A stretch of 64,000 nucleotides of DNA from Arthrobacter sp. MN05-02 (GTDB lineage Bacteria; Actinomycetota; Actinomycetes; Actinomycetales; Micrococcaceae): assembly GCA_004001285.1 (NCBI GenBank), contig AP018697.1, forward strand, positions 2,914,001-2,978,000, written 5' to 3'. The notes beneath the pieces were generated by a model that worked only from the letters and a program-made list of their open reading frames with translations, was not told the origin of the DNA and searched no databases. Below are positions 35,515 to 45,406 of this stretch, piece after piece. Positions within the stretch are counted from its first letter, which is position 1, and each line of letters starts with the position of its first letter. The position numbers were made by a program, and so were the translations under genes.

Positions 35515-37370
35515 GCCGCACCACGACGACACCCGGGGGCGATCCGCCCAGGGACGGGCAGGGCGCCACCTCCACCGGAGTGCTCAATGAGGACGACGTC
35601 CTCCTCGACCGGGCCCGGAGCAGATCGGTCCGCTCGAGGTCCTTCCGGCTGCTCGGGTCCCTGATCAGGCCGAACCGACGCCAGTTCGTCTGGACCGTGC
35701 TGCTGGTGGTCATCTCGCAGGCCGCCCGGGTGGCCGGCCCTGCCATCATCGCCTTCGGCATCGACCGGGCGCTGCCGGCCCTGATCGACGGCGACCCGCT
35801 CATGCTCTGGGTGGCCGGTGGCACCTACCTGCTCGCTGCAGTCCTCGCCTCCGTCCTCACGGCCGGTTACGTGCGGGCCACCGCGCAGCTCAGCCAGGCC
35901 ATGCTGCTGGACCTCCGCGTGCGCGTGTTCCGCCACACCCAGCGGCTGAGCCTCGAGTTCCACGAGAAGTACACGTCGGGACGCATCATCTCGCGGCAGA
36001 CCTCCGATCTCGAGGCGCTGCGCGAACTGCTCGACTCGGGCGTCAGCTCCCTCGCCTCGGGCGCCATCTTCATGCTGTTCACCGCGGCCACGATCTTCGC
36101 CCTCGACTGGCGGACGGGCTTCCTGATCCTGGCGGCCGCCGTCCCCATGTTCTTCCTGGCCCGCTGGTACCAGAGACACTCCCAGATCGCGTACCGGGAG
36201 TCCCGGGTGGTCTCGGCGAAGCTGATCGTCCACTTCATCGAGACCATGACCGGCATCCGCGCCGTCAAGGCCTTCCGCCGCGAAGCGGTCAACGGGAGGC
36301 GCTACGACGAACTGGCCGAGGACTATCGCAGGGTCACCGTCCGGTCCATCAACCTCAACGGCGTCTTCCAGCCCGGACTCGTGCTGATCGGCAACGTGAC
36401 GGTCGCCGTCGTGCTGGTGTTCGGCGGTTTCCGGGTGCTCGACGGCACCCTCGAGGTGGGTGCCCTGCTCGCCCTGCTGCTCTACAGCAAGCGGTTCTTC
36501 CAGCCGGTGGACCAGATGGCCATGTTCTACAACTCCTTCCAGTCGGCCGCAGCGGCGCTCGAGAAGGTCTCCGGCCTGCTCGAGGAGGTACCGACCGTCC
36601 GCCCGCCGAAGAACCCCGTGGCCTTCCCGCACCCGCGCGGTGCGATCGACTTCCAGAAGGTCGGGTTCCGGTACGGGAACGGACCCGTGGTGCTGCCCAC
36701 CATGGACCTGTCCATCGGTGCCGGGCAGACGGTCGCGCTCGTCGGGCAGACCGGCGCGGGCAAGTCCACGCTGGCGAAGCTCATCGCCCGCTTCTACGAC
36801 GTGTCCGAGGGCAGACTCACGCTCGACGGCGTGGACCTCCGGGACCTCGCACCGAAGGACCTGCGGCGCGCCGTCGTCATGGTGACGCAGGAGGCGTTCC
36901 TCTTCAGCGGCTCCGTGGCGGACAACATCGCCCTCGGCAAGCCCGAGGCCACACGGGAGGAGATCGTCGCGGCAGCACGGGCCGTCGGCGCGGAGGACTT
37001 CATCCTCGAACTCCCCGAGGGCTTCGACACCGACGTCAACAAGCGGGGCGGACGCGTGTCCGCGGGCCAGCGCCAGCTCATCAGCTTCGCCCGGGCGTTC
37101 CTCGCCGATCCCGCGGTCCTCATCCTCGACGAGGCGACGTCCTCGCTGGACATCCCGAGCGAGCGCCTGGTGCAGGAGGGCCTCCAGAAGCTTCTCGGCA
37201 ACCGGACGGCGCTGATCATCGCGCACCGTCTGTCCACCGTGGCGATCGCCGACCGCGTGCTCGTGGTGCACGACGGCCGGGTCGTGGAGGACGGGACACC
37301 CGCGGAGCTGATCGGCGGTACGGGGCGGTTCGCGACCCTGCATGCGGCCTGGAAGGACTCGCTCGTCTGA
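35511..37370 (+). CDS. Heterodimeric ABC exporter, subunit 2 (catalytic Walker B)
   Basis: A 619-residue half-transporter. After a disordered N-terminus it has six helices (about 50-330) and an ABC domain with Walker [13 protein letters not shown], signature [14 protein letters not shown] (not the usual LSGGQ), Walker [13 protein letters not shown] with the catalytic Glu and IIAHRLSTV. Combined with subunit 1, the consensus site is Walker A/B of this subunit with the LSGGQ of the partner. The degenerate site pairs this VSAGQ with the Asp-containing Walker B. The same split occurs in studied heterodimeric exporters. Confidence 0.92.
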   Translation: MSRTTTTPGGDPPRDGQGATSTGVLNEDDVLLDRARSRSVRSRSFRLLGSLIRPNRRQFVWTVLLVVISQAARVAGPAIIAFGIDRALPALIDGDPLMLWVAGGTYLLAAVLASVLTAGYVRATAQLSQAMLLDLRVRVFRHTQRLSLEFHEKYTSGRIISRQTSDLEALRELLDSGVSSLASGAIFMLFTAATIFALDWRTGFLILAAAVPMFFLARWYQRHSQIAYRESRVVSAKLIVHFIETMTGIRAVKAFRREAVNGRRYDELAEDYRRVTVRSINLNGVFQPGLVLIGNVTVAVVLVFGGFRVLDGTLEVGALLALLLYSKRFFQPVDQMAMFYNSFQSAAAALEKVSGLLEEVPTVRPPKNPVAFPHPRGAIDFQKVGFRYGNGPVVLPTMDLSIGAGQTVALVGQTGAGKSTLAKLIARFYDVSEGRLTLDGVDLRDLAPKDLRRAVVMVTQEAFLFSGSVADNIALGKPEATREEIVAAARAVGAEDFILELPEGFDTDVNKRGGRVSAGQRQLISFARAFLADPAVLILDEATSSLDIPSERLVQEGLQKLLGNRTALIIAHRLSTVAIADRVLVVHDGRVVEDGTPAELIGGTGRFATLHAAWKDSLV

Positions 37371-37471
37371 GGAGCCGGCCCCCATCGCGGTCCCGGTTTT
37401 CCTCGCCGCGCATCCTCGGCTATTCTTGGACAGTTGCTGTTCGGGAGGTTTCCGCCTTCCGTCCGTGACAC

Positions 37472-37550
<79 letters not shown>

Positions 37551-37558
37551 GTCGCCAG

Positions 37559-37594
37559 AGAAGGGCCCGCCGGCAAAAGCCGGCGGGCCCTTCT
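37559..37594. terminator. Terminator after tRNA-Pro
   Basis: AGAAGGGCCCGCCGGC (37559-37574) pairs perfectly with 37579-37594 over an AAAA loop. It also faces the convergent secreted-protein gene. Confidence 0.88.
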
Positions 37595-37609
37595 CGTCGT
37601 GGTCCAGGT

Positions 37610-38611
37610 TCAGCGTGCGTCGACCGTCACGACCTCGTACCCGTCGGGGTCCACCGCCCCGAACTTGGCGTTGGCCAGCGCCAGCGTGTTGCCGAAGAGC
37701 GCCACCGTGGTGGGAACGTCGAACAGCGGACTCGTGATGACGTCCTCGACCTCGCCGGCCGAGAGGTCCCTCGCCAGATCGATCCTGCTGACCTGGTTGA
37801 TCCGGTTCTGGACGGCGTAGACGGTGTCGCCCTTCGCGAGGATGCCGTCGACGTTCGGCAGCGGTGCTGTCGCGATGACGGCGCTGGCCCCGGTTCCCGG
37901 GTCCACGGTGTAGAGCGCCTGATCGGCCGAGTGCGCCACGATCAGGGTCCTGCCGCGGTCCACCGAGGTGATGCCGTTGAGGTTGAAGGCCGGTGCCGGT
38001 GCGACCTCCGCTGCCGGGCCGCTGAGCCGTATGGTGCGTGGCTCTCCGAGCGCTCCCTTCTTCCCCACCGGGAGGAAGTACAGTTCGGCGCTGCGAGAGT
38101 TCGTGAAGTAGGCGCCGTCCTTCGTGAGTGTGACGTCGTTGATGAACGCGCCGCCCGTGGCCAGCTCGATGTCGGCCACCGTGGCTCCGGACCGCGTGTC
38201 GTAGACGTACGCATGCCCGGTTCCGCCACCCGCGACGAACAGCAGGTCGTTCCTGACATCCGCCTTCAGGCCGACGGCCGCCCTGCCCTCCGGCGCGTCG
38301 ATGAACAGCTCCGCCGTTCCCCGGCGGAGGTCGCCGCGGAAGATGTCCCCGCGGCCGAGGTCGCCCGCGTAGAACGTGGATCCCCTGCCCGCCGCGATCC
38401 CCTCGGCCGACGACGCGCCGGGCAACGGGATGCTGAGGCCCTGCTGCCTGTGCGACGCATCCTGCGACGACGGTACGGGCGATGGCGGTGCAGCGACGGC
38501 TCCCGCAGCCGGCAGCAGGAGACCGCCGATCGCGAGGACGGCGGCGGTGGCAAGTACGGCGCCCCGCCGGGCGGCCGACGGGTGGGGTGTGGTCCTGGTG
38601 GTGGTTCTCAC
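37610..38611 (-). CDS. Secreted beta-propeller protein (SMP-30/NHL-like)
   Basis: A 333-residue protein with a signal peptide of about 40 residues (RRGAVLATAAVLAIGGLLLP... AVAAPP). The mature part holds repeats of the form GIAAGRGSTFYAGD, NGITSVDRGRTLIVAHSADQALYTVDP and VDGILAKGDTVYAVQNRINQVSRIDL, as in six-bladed propellers of the SMP-30/strictosidine synthase-like superfamily. No catalytic metal ligands can be assigned with confidence. It lacks an operon partner. Possible role: extracellular lactonase or binding protein. Confidence 0.72.
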   Translation of the reverse strand: MRTTTRTTPHPSAARRGAVLATAAVLAIGGLLLPAAGAVAAPPSPVPSSQDASHRQQGLSIPLPGASSAEGIAAGRGSTFYAGDLGRGDIFRGDLRRGTAELFIDAPEGRAAVGLKADVRNDLLFVAGGGTGHAYVYDTRSGATVADIELATGGAFINDVTLTKDGAYFTNSRSAELYFLPVGKKGALGEPRTIRLSGPAAEVAPAPAFNLNGITSVDRGRTLIVAHSADQALYTVDPGTGASAVIATAPLPNVDGILAKGDTVYAVQNRINQVSRIDLARDLSAGEVEDVITSPLFDVPTTVALFGNTLALANAKFGAVDPDGYEVVTVDAR

Positions 38612-38975
38612 TGTGTGCTCCTCGATGGTTCGGCGCTGGAGCGGCCCTCCGCGGGTTCCGCACAGCGCTGTGTCGGAAGGGATTGTCGATCATCGTGAAC
38701 TGCGGCCGGGGCCCGGTGCCGGTCTGTACCGACCGGACCGTAACCATAACGCTCCGGTTCCGACCATCGTCCCCGGATCGACCGATGGAGGACCGGCGTG
38801 GCCTGTCTCCCGGCACTGGGTAGTCTGGTCTACCAGCGGGGAGCAGCTGGGGCTCGTCACCGCGGTGCACGTCGCCCCGCCGATCGAAGGGAAGTGGCGT
38901 GCACGAGGCATACCCGGAGTACGTGGCGGCCGCGGCATCGCCGGCCGGGAGCATCGTCCAGGAGGCGGACGCCCT
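38612..38975. other. Non-coding stretch upstream of the EamA transporter
   Basis: No plausible gene. It contains the palindrome CTGGTCTACCAG at 38825-38836, which resembles FadR-type GntR operators (TGGT-N2-ACCA), 140 bases before the transporter start, and AGGAGG just ahead of its GTG. Confidence 0.4.
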
Positions 38976-39946
38976 GTGAACCGGAACCGCCTCGTCGGCC
39001 TCGGTGCGATCACCGCCACCTCCCTGCTATGGGGGACCACGGGAACCGCGGCGACCTTCGCCCCGTCGGCCGGCCCGTTGGCCATCGGGGCTGCCGCCCT
39101 GGGCATCGGCGGCCTGCTGCAGGCCCTGATCGCCGTCCCGGCGCTGACGGCGGCCCGCGCGCTGCGGGCGAACCTGCCCGCAGTCCTCCTCGGCGCGGTC
39201 GCCGTCGGGATCTACCCTCGCGTTCTACAGCTCCATGCACCATGCCGGTGTCGCCGTCGGCTCCGTGGTGTCCCTCGCCTCGGCGCCCCTTGCCTCCGGA
39301 GTCCTCGAACGGCTCATCGACCGCCACCCGTTGAGCAGGTGGTGGATGCTCGCCGCCGGTCTCGGCGTGCTGGGCAGCGTCCTGCTGTGCCTGTCGAAGC
39401 TGCAGGGCCCGGCCGCCGACGCCGCCTCGACCGTCCTCGGCACGGGCCTCGGCCTGGTGGCAGGGGCACCTACGCCACGTACTCGTGGGCCGTCCACCGC
39501 CTCATGGCCCGCCGGATCAGCCGGGCAGCCTCGATGGGGTCGGTGTTCGGCGGGGCGGGCTGCTCATGCCGGTCCTCCTCATCACCGGAGCCCCGCTCGT
39601 CGCCACCCGCGAAACGTTCCTGGTCGCCGCCTACATGGCGCTCGTGCCCATGTTCCTCGGCTACCTGCTGTTCGGCTTCGGCCTCGCACGGGTCTCGGCG
39701 AGCACCGCGACCACGGTCACCCTCACGGAACCCGCGGTCGCCGCGATCCTCGCCGTGGTCGTCGTCGGGGAACGGCTCTCGGCCCCGGGCTGGACGGGCC
39801 TGGGCATCATCGGCGCAGCGCTGCTCGTCCTCGCCGTGGCTCCGGCGAATGCGACGGCTCCCGGGCACGGCCGGGCGCGGACGACGCCGGCCGGTCCGTC
39901 CCCGGCGCGCGGGGCGTCGACGGGGAGCGGTCCGGCGCGGCGCTGA
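38976..39946 (+). CDS. EamA/DMT family transporter, three frameshifts as assembled
   Basis: A GTG at 38976 with AGGAGG upstream opens VNRNRLVGLGAITATSLLWGTTGTAATF, the start of an EamA drug/metabolite transporter (about 10 helices, about 325 residues). The frame changes near 39219 (after VGIYP, continuing LAFYSSMHHAGVAVG), near 39462 (continuing GTYATYSWAVHRLMARRI) and near 39563 (continuing LLMPVLLITGAP). Each change is explained by one missing base in a C or G run. The C-terminal EamA half is intact (TATTVTLTEPAVAAILAVVVVGERLS). Either the gene is dead or, more likely, the assembly has indels. The substrate is unknown. Confidence 0.75.
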
Positions 39947-39967
39947 GCTCCGGGCGGAGCGGAAGCG

Positions 39968-40867
39968 TCAGGCGAAGGTGCGGCCGGTCAGGCGTTCGTA
40001 GGCCTCGATGTAGCGGGTGCGCGTGCGCCCGACGACGTCGTCGGGCAGGGCCGGTGGTGCGGACCGCCGGTCCCAGCCCGAGGCGTCCGAGGTCAGCCAG
40101 TCGCGCACGAACTGCTTGTCGAAGGACGGCTGCGCCTGCCCCGGCGCATAGAGGGCGGCGTCCCAGAAGCGCGAGGAGTCGGGCGTCAGCACCTCGTCGC
40201 CCAGCGTGATGCGGCCCGTCGCCGGATCGAGTCCGAACTCCACCTTGGTGTCCGCGAGGATGATCCCGCGCTCCCGGGCGATCGCCTCGGCGCGGCTGTA
40301 GATGTCGAGCGTGAGCGACCGCAGTTCCGCTGCGGCGTCGTCGCCCACGGTCATGACCACGGCGTCGTACGTGATGTTCTCGTCGTGCTCGCCCACCTCG
40401 GCCTTGGCGGACGGCGTGAACAGGGCCGGTTCCAGGCGTGATCCGTCCACGAGTCCGGCGGGCAGCGGCAGGGAGCAGACCGTCTGCGACTGCCGGTACT
40501 CGAGCAGCCCGCTCCCGGTCAGGTAGCCGCGGGCGATGCACTCGATCGGGTACATGGCGAGTCTCCGGCAGATCATGGCCCGGCCCTCGACGGCCGCGGG
40601 GACGCCACCTGCCACATCGGACGCGATCACGTGGTTGGGGATACCGGCGAGGCGGTCGAACCACCACAGGCTGAGCTGCGTCAGGACGCGACCCTTGTCC
40701 GGGATCTCGGAGGAGAGGACGTGGTCGTAGGCGCTGATGCGGTCGCTCGCGACCACGAGGACGACGTCGTCGCGTCCGTCCTCCGGTTCGTAGAGGTCCC
40801 GGACCTTGCCGGAGTAGACGTGCCGCCAGCCCGGCAGCTCCGCGTGCGCGGGGGCGAAGGTGCTCAT
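39968..40867 (-). CDS. purC: Phosphoribosylaminoimidazole-succinocarboxamide synthase
   Basis: A 299-residue SAICAR synthetase, which joins CAIR and aspartate with ATP in purine synthesis. Motifs: VYSGKVRDLYE (nucleotide-binding), VVASDRISAYDHVL, ECIARGYLTGSGLLEYRQ (signature), LADTKVEFGLDP and DEVLTPDSSRFWD. Length and insertion pattern fit the eukaryote-like long type common in actinobacteria. The ATG at 40867 overlaps the purD stop (ATGA), so purD-purC form an operon on the minus strand. The large frame extending upstream is purD shadow. Confidence 0.96.
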   Translation of the reverse strand: MSTFAPAHAELPGWRHVYSGKVRDLYEPEDGRDDVVLVVASDRISAYDHVLSSEIPDKGRVLTQLSLWWFDRLAGIPNHVIASDVAGGVPAAVEGRAMICRRLAMYPIECIARGYLTGSGLLEYRQSQTVCSLPLPAGLVDGSRLEPALFTPSAKAEVGEHDENITYDAVVMTVGDDAAAELRSLTLDIYSRAEAIARERGIILADTKVEFGLDPATGRITLGDEVLTPDSSRFWDAALYAPGQAQPSFDKQFVRDWLTSDASGWDRRSAPPALPDDVVGRTRTRYIEAYERLTGRTFA

Positions 40868-42156
40868 GCCGGTGCCGCCGCGGGTCCCGTGACGGTGACT
40901 TCGGAGCGGGAGGCCCTGAGCGCGATGTCCGTGCGGAACTGGCCGCCCTCGAGTCCGATCAGCGAGAGGCTCTCGTAGGCGGTGGTCCGCGCGTCTCCCA
41001 GTGAGTCCCCGAGCCCGACGACGGCGAGCACGCGGCCGCCGGCGCTGACCACCTTCCCGTCGCGGAGCGCGGTGCCCGCGTGCAGCACGTGCGCGCCGTC
41101 GATCTTCGCGGCCTTCCTGAGGCCGCGGACGCGGCGACCGGTTGCGGGAGCATCGGGGTAGTTCTCGGACGCGAGCACGACGGCGACGGCGGTCCTGGGC
41201 GACCACTTGAGCTGGTCCACCTGGTCGAGGGTGCCCTTCGCGGCGGCGAGCAGGACCCCCCCGAGGGGTGTCGACAGCCGGGCGAGCACCGCCTGCGTCT
41301 CGGGGTCGCCGAACCGTGCGTTGAATTCGATGACCCGCATGCCGCGCGAGGTGAGGGCGAGGCCGACGTAGAGGACGCCCGCGAAGGGCGTGCCGCGGTG
41401 TGCCATCTCGTCGATCACGGGTTGCGCGACGCGGGAGACGACCTCGTCCACGAGGCCGGCGGGGGCCCATTCGAGCGGCGAGTAGGCGCCCATGCCACCG
41501 GTGTTCGGACCCTGGTCGCCGTCGGCGATGCGCTTGAAGTCCTGCGCCGGCGCGAGCGGGACCACGGTGCGCCCGTCGGACAGGACGAACAGGGAGACCT
41601 CGGGCCCGTCGAGGTACTCCTCGACGACCACGGTGCCGCCGGCCCGGAAGCACGCCGCGGCGTGCGCGCGGGCCTCGTCGAGGTCGTCCGTGACGACGAC
41701 GCCCTTGCCTGCGGCGAGTCCGTCGTCCTTCACCACGTAGGGAGCCCCGAAGGTGCAGAGCGCCTCGTTCGCCTCCTCGTCCGTGGCGGCGACCCGTGCC
41801 ATCGCCGTCGGGACCCCGGCGGACGCCATGACCTGCTTGGCGAAGGCCTTGGACGCCTCGAGCTGGGCCGCAGCCTTCGTCGGCCCGAAGACCGGGATCC
41901 CGGCCTCGAGCAGGGCGTCGGCGACGCCGGCTGCGAGCGGGGCCTCGGGACCGATCACCACGAGGTCCGAGCCGAGCCGTCGGGCCAGGTCCGTCACGGC
42001 GGCGGGATCGTTCGCGTCGATGTCGTGGGTCGGCACGTCCTCCGCGATGCCGGCGTTGCCGGGGGCCGCATGCACCTCGCCGACGAACGGGTCGGCCAGC
42101 AAGGCCCGGACGATGGCATGTTCGCGGCCTCCGGGGCCCAGCACAAGTACCTTCAC
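40864..42156 (-). CDS. purD: Phosphoribosylamine-glycine ligase
   Basis: A 430-residue ATP-grasp enzyme that makes GAR from phosphoribosylamine and glycine. Hallmarks: N-terminal MKVLVLGPGGREHAIVRAL, ATP-grasp loop VVKDDGLAAGKGVVV, the GARS signature RFGDPETQAVL, and GPNTGGMGAYSP. Length equals typical PurD. It is the first gene of purDC, divergent from the oxidoreductase gene with a 101-base spacer. No sequence-specific purine operator was recognised there. Confidence 0.97.
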   Translation of the reverse strand: MKVLVLGPGGREHAIVRALLADPFVGEVHAAPGNAGIAEDVPTHDIDANDPAAVTDLARRLGSDLVVIGPEAPLAAGVADALLEAGIPVFGPTKAAAQLEASKAFAKQVMASAGVPTAMARVAATDEEANEALCTFGAPYVVKDDGLAAGKGVVVTDDLDEARAHAAACFRAGGTVVVEEYLDGPEVSLFVLSDGRTVVPLAPAQDFKRIADGDQGPNTGGMGAYSPLEWAPAGLVDEVVSRVAQPVIDEMAHRGTPFAGVLYVGLALTSRGMRVIEFNARFGDPETQAVLARLSTPLGGVLLAAAKGTLDQVDQLKWSPRTAVAVVLASENYPDAPATGRRVRGLRKAAKIDGAHVLHAGTALRDGKVVSAGGRVLAVVGLGDSLGDARTTAYESLSLIGLEGGQFRTDIALRASRSEVTVTGPAAAPA

Positions 42157-42257
42157 AGTAGGACAGCGTACTGGAGGGGCCCGCGCCCTCCCAGCGTGCG
42201 GGCCCTGTTACGCGGGGGTCCACCCATACCCTTCGGAGCCCTCTCCGAATACTTCGC

Positions 42258-43917
42258 ATGAGCAACTCGACCGGGCCCCGCCGCGGCATCGCCCTCCTCG
42301 CCGCCCTCGCCGGGATCATCGCCGCCGGCGTGGTGCTCGGTGTCGCCGAACTCGCCGGTGCCTTCTTCCGGGCGAGCGCGACCCCCGTGATCGCGATGGG
42401 CTCCACCTTCATCGACTTCACCCCGCCGTGGCTGAAGGACTTCGCGATCACCACCTTCGGCACCCATGACAAGCAGGCGCTGCTCGTGGGCATGGCTGTC
42501 ACCATCGCGATCCTGGCCGCCGTCCTCGGCGTCGTCGCCTACCGGCGCTGGGCACTCGGTGCCGCCGGGGTGATCCTCATGGGCGCGATCATCGTGGCGT
42601 GTGTCCTCACCCGCGCCGGTGCCTCCCTCCCGGACGCCGTCCCCTCGGTGCTCGGCACCGCCGCAGGGCTGCTCGCCCTGCGCCTGCTCATCGCCCGGCT
42701 CCGCCACGCCGCTGTCGTCCCCGCCGGTGCCGGGACACCGGCTCCTGCCGGGATCACGAGAACCGGATCCGGCACCGATACGACGGACGGCGTCGTCCAC
42801 CCGTCCGGTAGCCGGTCGGCGGCCACGGCCGCGCACCGCAGCGGTACCACCTCCCGCCGCGGCTTCTTCGCCGCCGCCGGGGCCACCGCCGTCGTCGCTG
42901 CGGCCGCCGCCGGCGGTGGGCGGCTGCTGTCCGGAGCGCGCAACAACATCGCCGCCCTCCGCGACGGCCTGCAGTTCCCCGCGCCCGCCGGCCCCGCGCC
43001 GGCCCTGCCTGCCGGGGTGCAGTCCCCCGTTCCGGGCGTGACACCGTTCGTCACCCCGAACGGCGACTTCTACCGCATCGACACCGCGCTCAGCGTCCCG
43101 CAGCTCACCACGGACGACTGGGTGCTCCGCGTGCACGGCATGGTCGAGGAGGAGTTCGAGCTGTCCTTCCAGGACCTCCTCGACGCCGACCTGATCGAAC
43201 GCCACATCACCCTGACCTGCGTGTCCAATCCCGTGGGCGGCTACCTCGCCGGCACGGCCAAGTGGCTGGGCTACCCGCTGCGGGAGGTGCTGGCGCGGGC
43301 CAGGCCGCTCGACGGCGCCGACATGGTCCTGTCCACCAGTTCGGACGGTTTCAGTGCCTCCACTCCCCTGCCCGTCCTCCAGGACGACCGCGACGCCATC
43401 CTCGCCGTCGCCATGAACGGCGAGCCGCTGCCGGTGGAACACGGATTCCCCGTCCGCATGGTGGTCCCCGGCCTCTACGGCTACGTCTCCGCGACCAAGT
43501 GGGTGGTGGACCTGGAGGTCACCCGCTTCGCCGACAGGACCGCCTACTGGACGGACCGCGGCTGGTCCGAGGAGAGGCCCCATCAAGACGATGGCCCGCG
43601 TGGAGGTGCCGCAGTCCTTCGCCTCGGTCGACGCCGGCACGGTCATGATCGGCGGCGTGGCCTGGTCGCAGCAGCGGGGCATCACGAAGGTGGAGGTCTC
43701 CGTGGACGGCGGTGACTGGGAGGCCGTGACCCTCGCGGCCGAGGCGTCCGTGGACACCTGGCGCCAGTGGTCCCACGGACTGGACCTCGAGCCCGGCCTG
43801 CACACCGTCCGGGCGAGGGCGACGGACGCGGCCGACGGCCTCCAGACCGACCAGCGCGCGGACACCGTGCCGAACGGGGCCTCGGGCTGGCAGTCGGTGC
43901 AGTTCACGGTCACGTAG
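42258..43917 (+). CDS. Membrane-anchored molybdopterin-dependent oxidoreductase (sulfite oxidase-like), one frameshift as assembled
   Basis: The N-terminal part has four helices (residues about 10-160), then a twin-arginine-like SRRGFFAAAGATAVVAAAA and the sulfite oxidase fold: GLQFPAPAG..., ITLTCVSNPVGGYLAGTAKWLGYPL with the molybdenum-ligand Cys, STSSDGFSASTPL and HGFPVRMVVPGLYGYVSATKWV. After WSEERP at about 43580 the frame shifts to PIKTMARVEVPQSFASVDAG and the Mo-dimer Ig-like domain, ending at 43917. One extra C in a CCCC run would explain it. Expected length is about 550 residues. Substrate unknown; it acts outside the membrane. Confidence 0.82.
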
Positions 43918-43942
43918 CCGCCCCTGCGCGGAACCTCAGAAC

Positions 43943-43981
43943 CTGTGCCCACCGGATGACCGTCCTCTCCGGTGGGCACAG
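43943..43981. terminator. Terminator after the molybdopterin oxidoreductase
   Basis: CTGTGCCCACCGGA (43943-43956) pairs with TCCGGTGGGCACAG (43968-43981), a 14-bp stem with an 11-base loop, 25 bases after the stop codon. Confidence 0.75.
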
Positions 43982-44022
43982 CCTTACCGGAGCACCGGCC
44001 CCTGATGGGGAATACTGGGACC

Positions 44023-45027
44023 ATGCCCTCCACCTTCTCCACGGCTGACGCCGTCGACTTCGCCGTCCTCGAACGCAACGGCTTCATCGAATCCCGCCAC
44101 GTCGGTGCCGCCGTCGTCCTCGCGGCGGACGGCTCCGTGGTGACGGAACTCGGCGACATCGACAGACCGGTCTTCCCCCGCTCGACGCTCAAGCCGTTCC
44201 AGGCGCTCGCCAGCATGAAGGCCGGCGTCCCGCTGCGCGGCCCTCAGGTGGCCCTCGCCGCCGCGAGCCACGTCGCGAGCAATGAACACATGGACGTGGT
44301 GCGGACCATGCTCGACGCCGCCGGCGTCACCGAGGACGACCTCCAGTGCCCCGAGGACTGGCCGCAGGACGAGGGTGCCCGCAACGACCTCGTGCGCAGC
44401 GGCAAGGGCAAGCAGCGCATCGCCTTCAACTGCTCGGGGAAGCACGCGGCCTTCCTGTGGGCCTGCACCGAGAACGGCTGGGACACGGCCACCTACCTCG
44501 AGCCCACGCACCCGCTCCAGCGCTCCGTGGCGTCGGTCATCGAGGAGTACACGGAGGAGTCCGTGGCTGCCTGGGGCGTCGACGGCTGCGGCGCGCCCGT
44601 CGCCGCGGTGTCCCTGAAGGGGCTCGCCCGCGGCATCGGCAGGATCGCGAAGGCGCCGTCGGACAAGCACGCCGACGCGCGTGCGGCGACGATCGCCACG
44701 GCGATGCTCGACTACCCGTGGGCCGTGCACGGCACCGGCATGGAGAACTCGGTGGTCATGGAGGACCTCGGCGTCCTCGCCAAGAGCGGGGCCGAGGGTG
44801 TCCTCGTCCTCGGCGCGCAAAACGGTGCGTCCCTGGCCCTGAAGGTCCTGGACGGCAACGCCCGTGCGGCGACCCTCGTGGGCCTGACGCTGTTCGCCGC
44901 ATCGGGGGCGATCGACGCCGAGAAGGTGGGCGCGGTCCTCGAGAAGGTCGTCCCGCCGGTCCTCGGCGGCGGACGTCCGGTCGGCAGCCTCCGGCTCGCC
45001 GCCCCGGTCCTGGCCCTGCTCGACTAG
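44023..45027 (+). CDS. Asparaginase (asparaginase II family)
   Basis: A 334-residue protein of the thermolabile/Rhizobium-type asparaginase family, unrelated to E. coli AnsA/AnsB. Family blocks: [38 protein letters not shown] (catalytic Ser-Lys region), [13 protein letters not shown] and [19 protein letters not shown]. These cysteines bind zinc in the Rhizobium etli enzyme. Start ATG at 44023 gives [20 protein letters not shown]; the frame to 43972 overlaps a terminator. It heads a run of plus-strand genes (SCP-like, DUF2079). Confidence 0.85.
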   Translation: MPSTFSTADAVDFAVLERNGFIESRHVGAAVVLAADGSVVTELGDIDRPVFPRSTLKPFQALASMKAGVPLRGPQVALAAASHVASNEHMDVVRTMLDAAGVTEDDLQCPEDWPQDEGARNDLVRSGKGKQRIAFNCSGKHAAFLWACTENGWDTATYLEPTHPLQRSVASVIEEYTEESVAAWGVDGCGAPVAAVSLKGLARGIGRIAKAPSDKHADARAATIATAMLDYPWAVHGTGMENSVVMEDLGVLAKSGAEGVLVLGAQNGASLALKVLDGNARAATLVGLTLFAASGAIDAEKVGAVLEKVVPPVLGGGRPVGSLRLAAPVLALLD

Positions 45028-45040
45028 GCCCAGCCCGACC

Positions 45041-45406
45041 ATGGCGCGACGACGCATTCGAGCAGAGGACGGCCACCGGGCCCTCGCGCGCGTGGCCGAC
45101 GGCTCGGCCGGCCGACCCGAGCTCGCGACCGCCGTCCGGTTCACGCTGGAGGAGCTCGCCGAACTGGCGCCCGGCAACAGCGTCGAGGTCCGCGTGCCGC
45201 CCTTCGGCGTCACCCAGTGCGTCGAAGGCCCGCGTCACACCCGCGGCACGCCGCCCAACGTCGTCGAGACGGACGCCACCACCTGGCTCGCCCTCGTGAC
45301 GGGCACGACGACCTGGCCGGAAGCCGTCGCCGCGGGCAGGGTCGCGGCGTCGGGCCAGCGCGCCGACCTCGGCGCCTGGCTCCCGCTCTTCGGGCGACGC
45401 ACGTGA
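45041..45406 (+). CDS. Sterol carrier family-like protein (SCP orthologue)
   Basis: A 121-residue protein with basic start [18 protein letters not shown], then [36 protein letters not shown] and [20 protein letters not shown]. This fits the small bacterial sterol-carrier-like domain found in actinobacteria next to purine and asparaginase genes. Role unknown; the fold binds hydrophobic ligands in relatives. It lies 13 bases after the asparaginase stop and overlaps the next gene (GTGA). Confidence 0.78.
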   Translation: MARRRIRAEDGHRALARVADGSAGRPELATAVRFTLEELAELAPGNSVEVRVPPFGVTQCVEGPRHTRGTPPNVVETDATTWLALVTGTTTWPEAVAAGRVAASGQRADLGAWLPLFGRRT

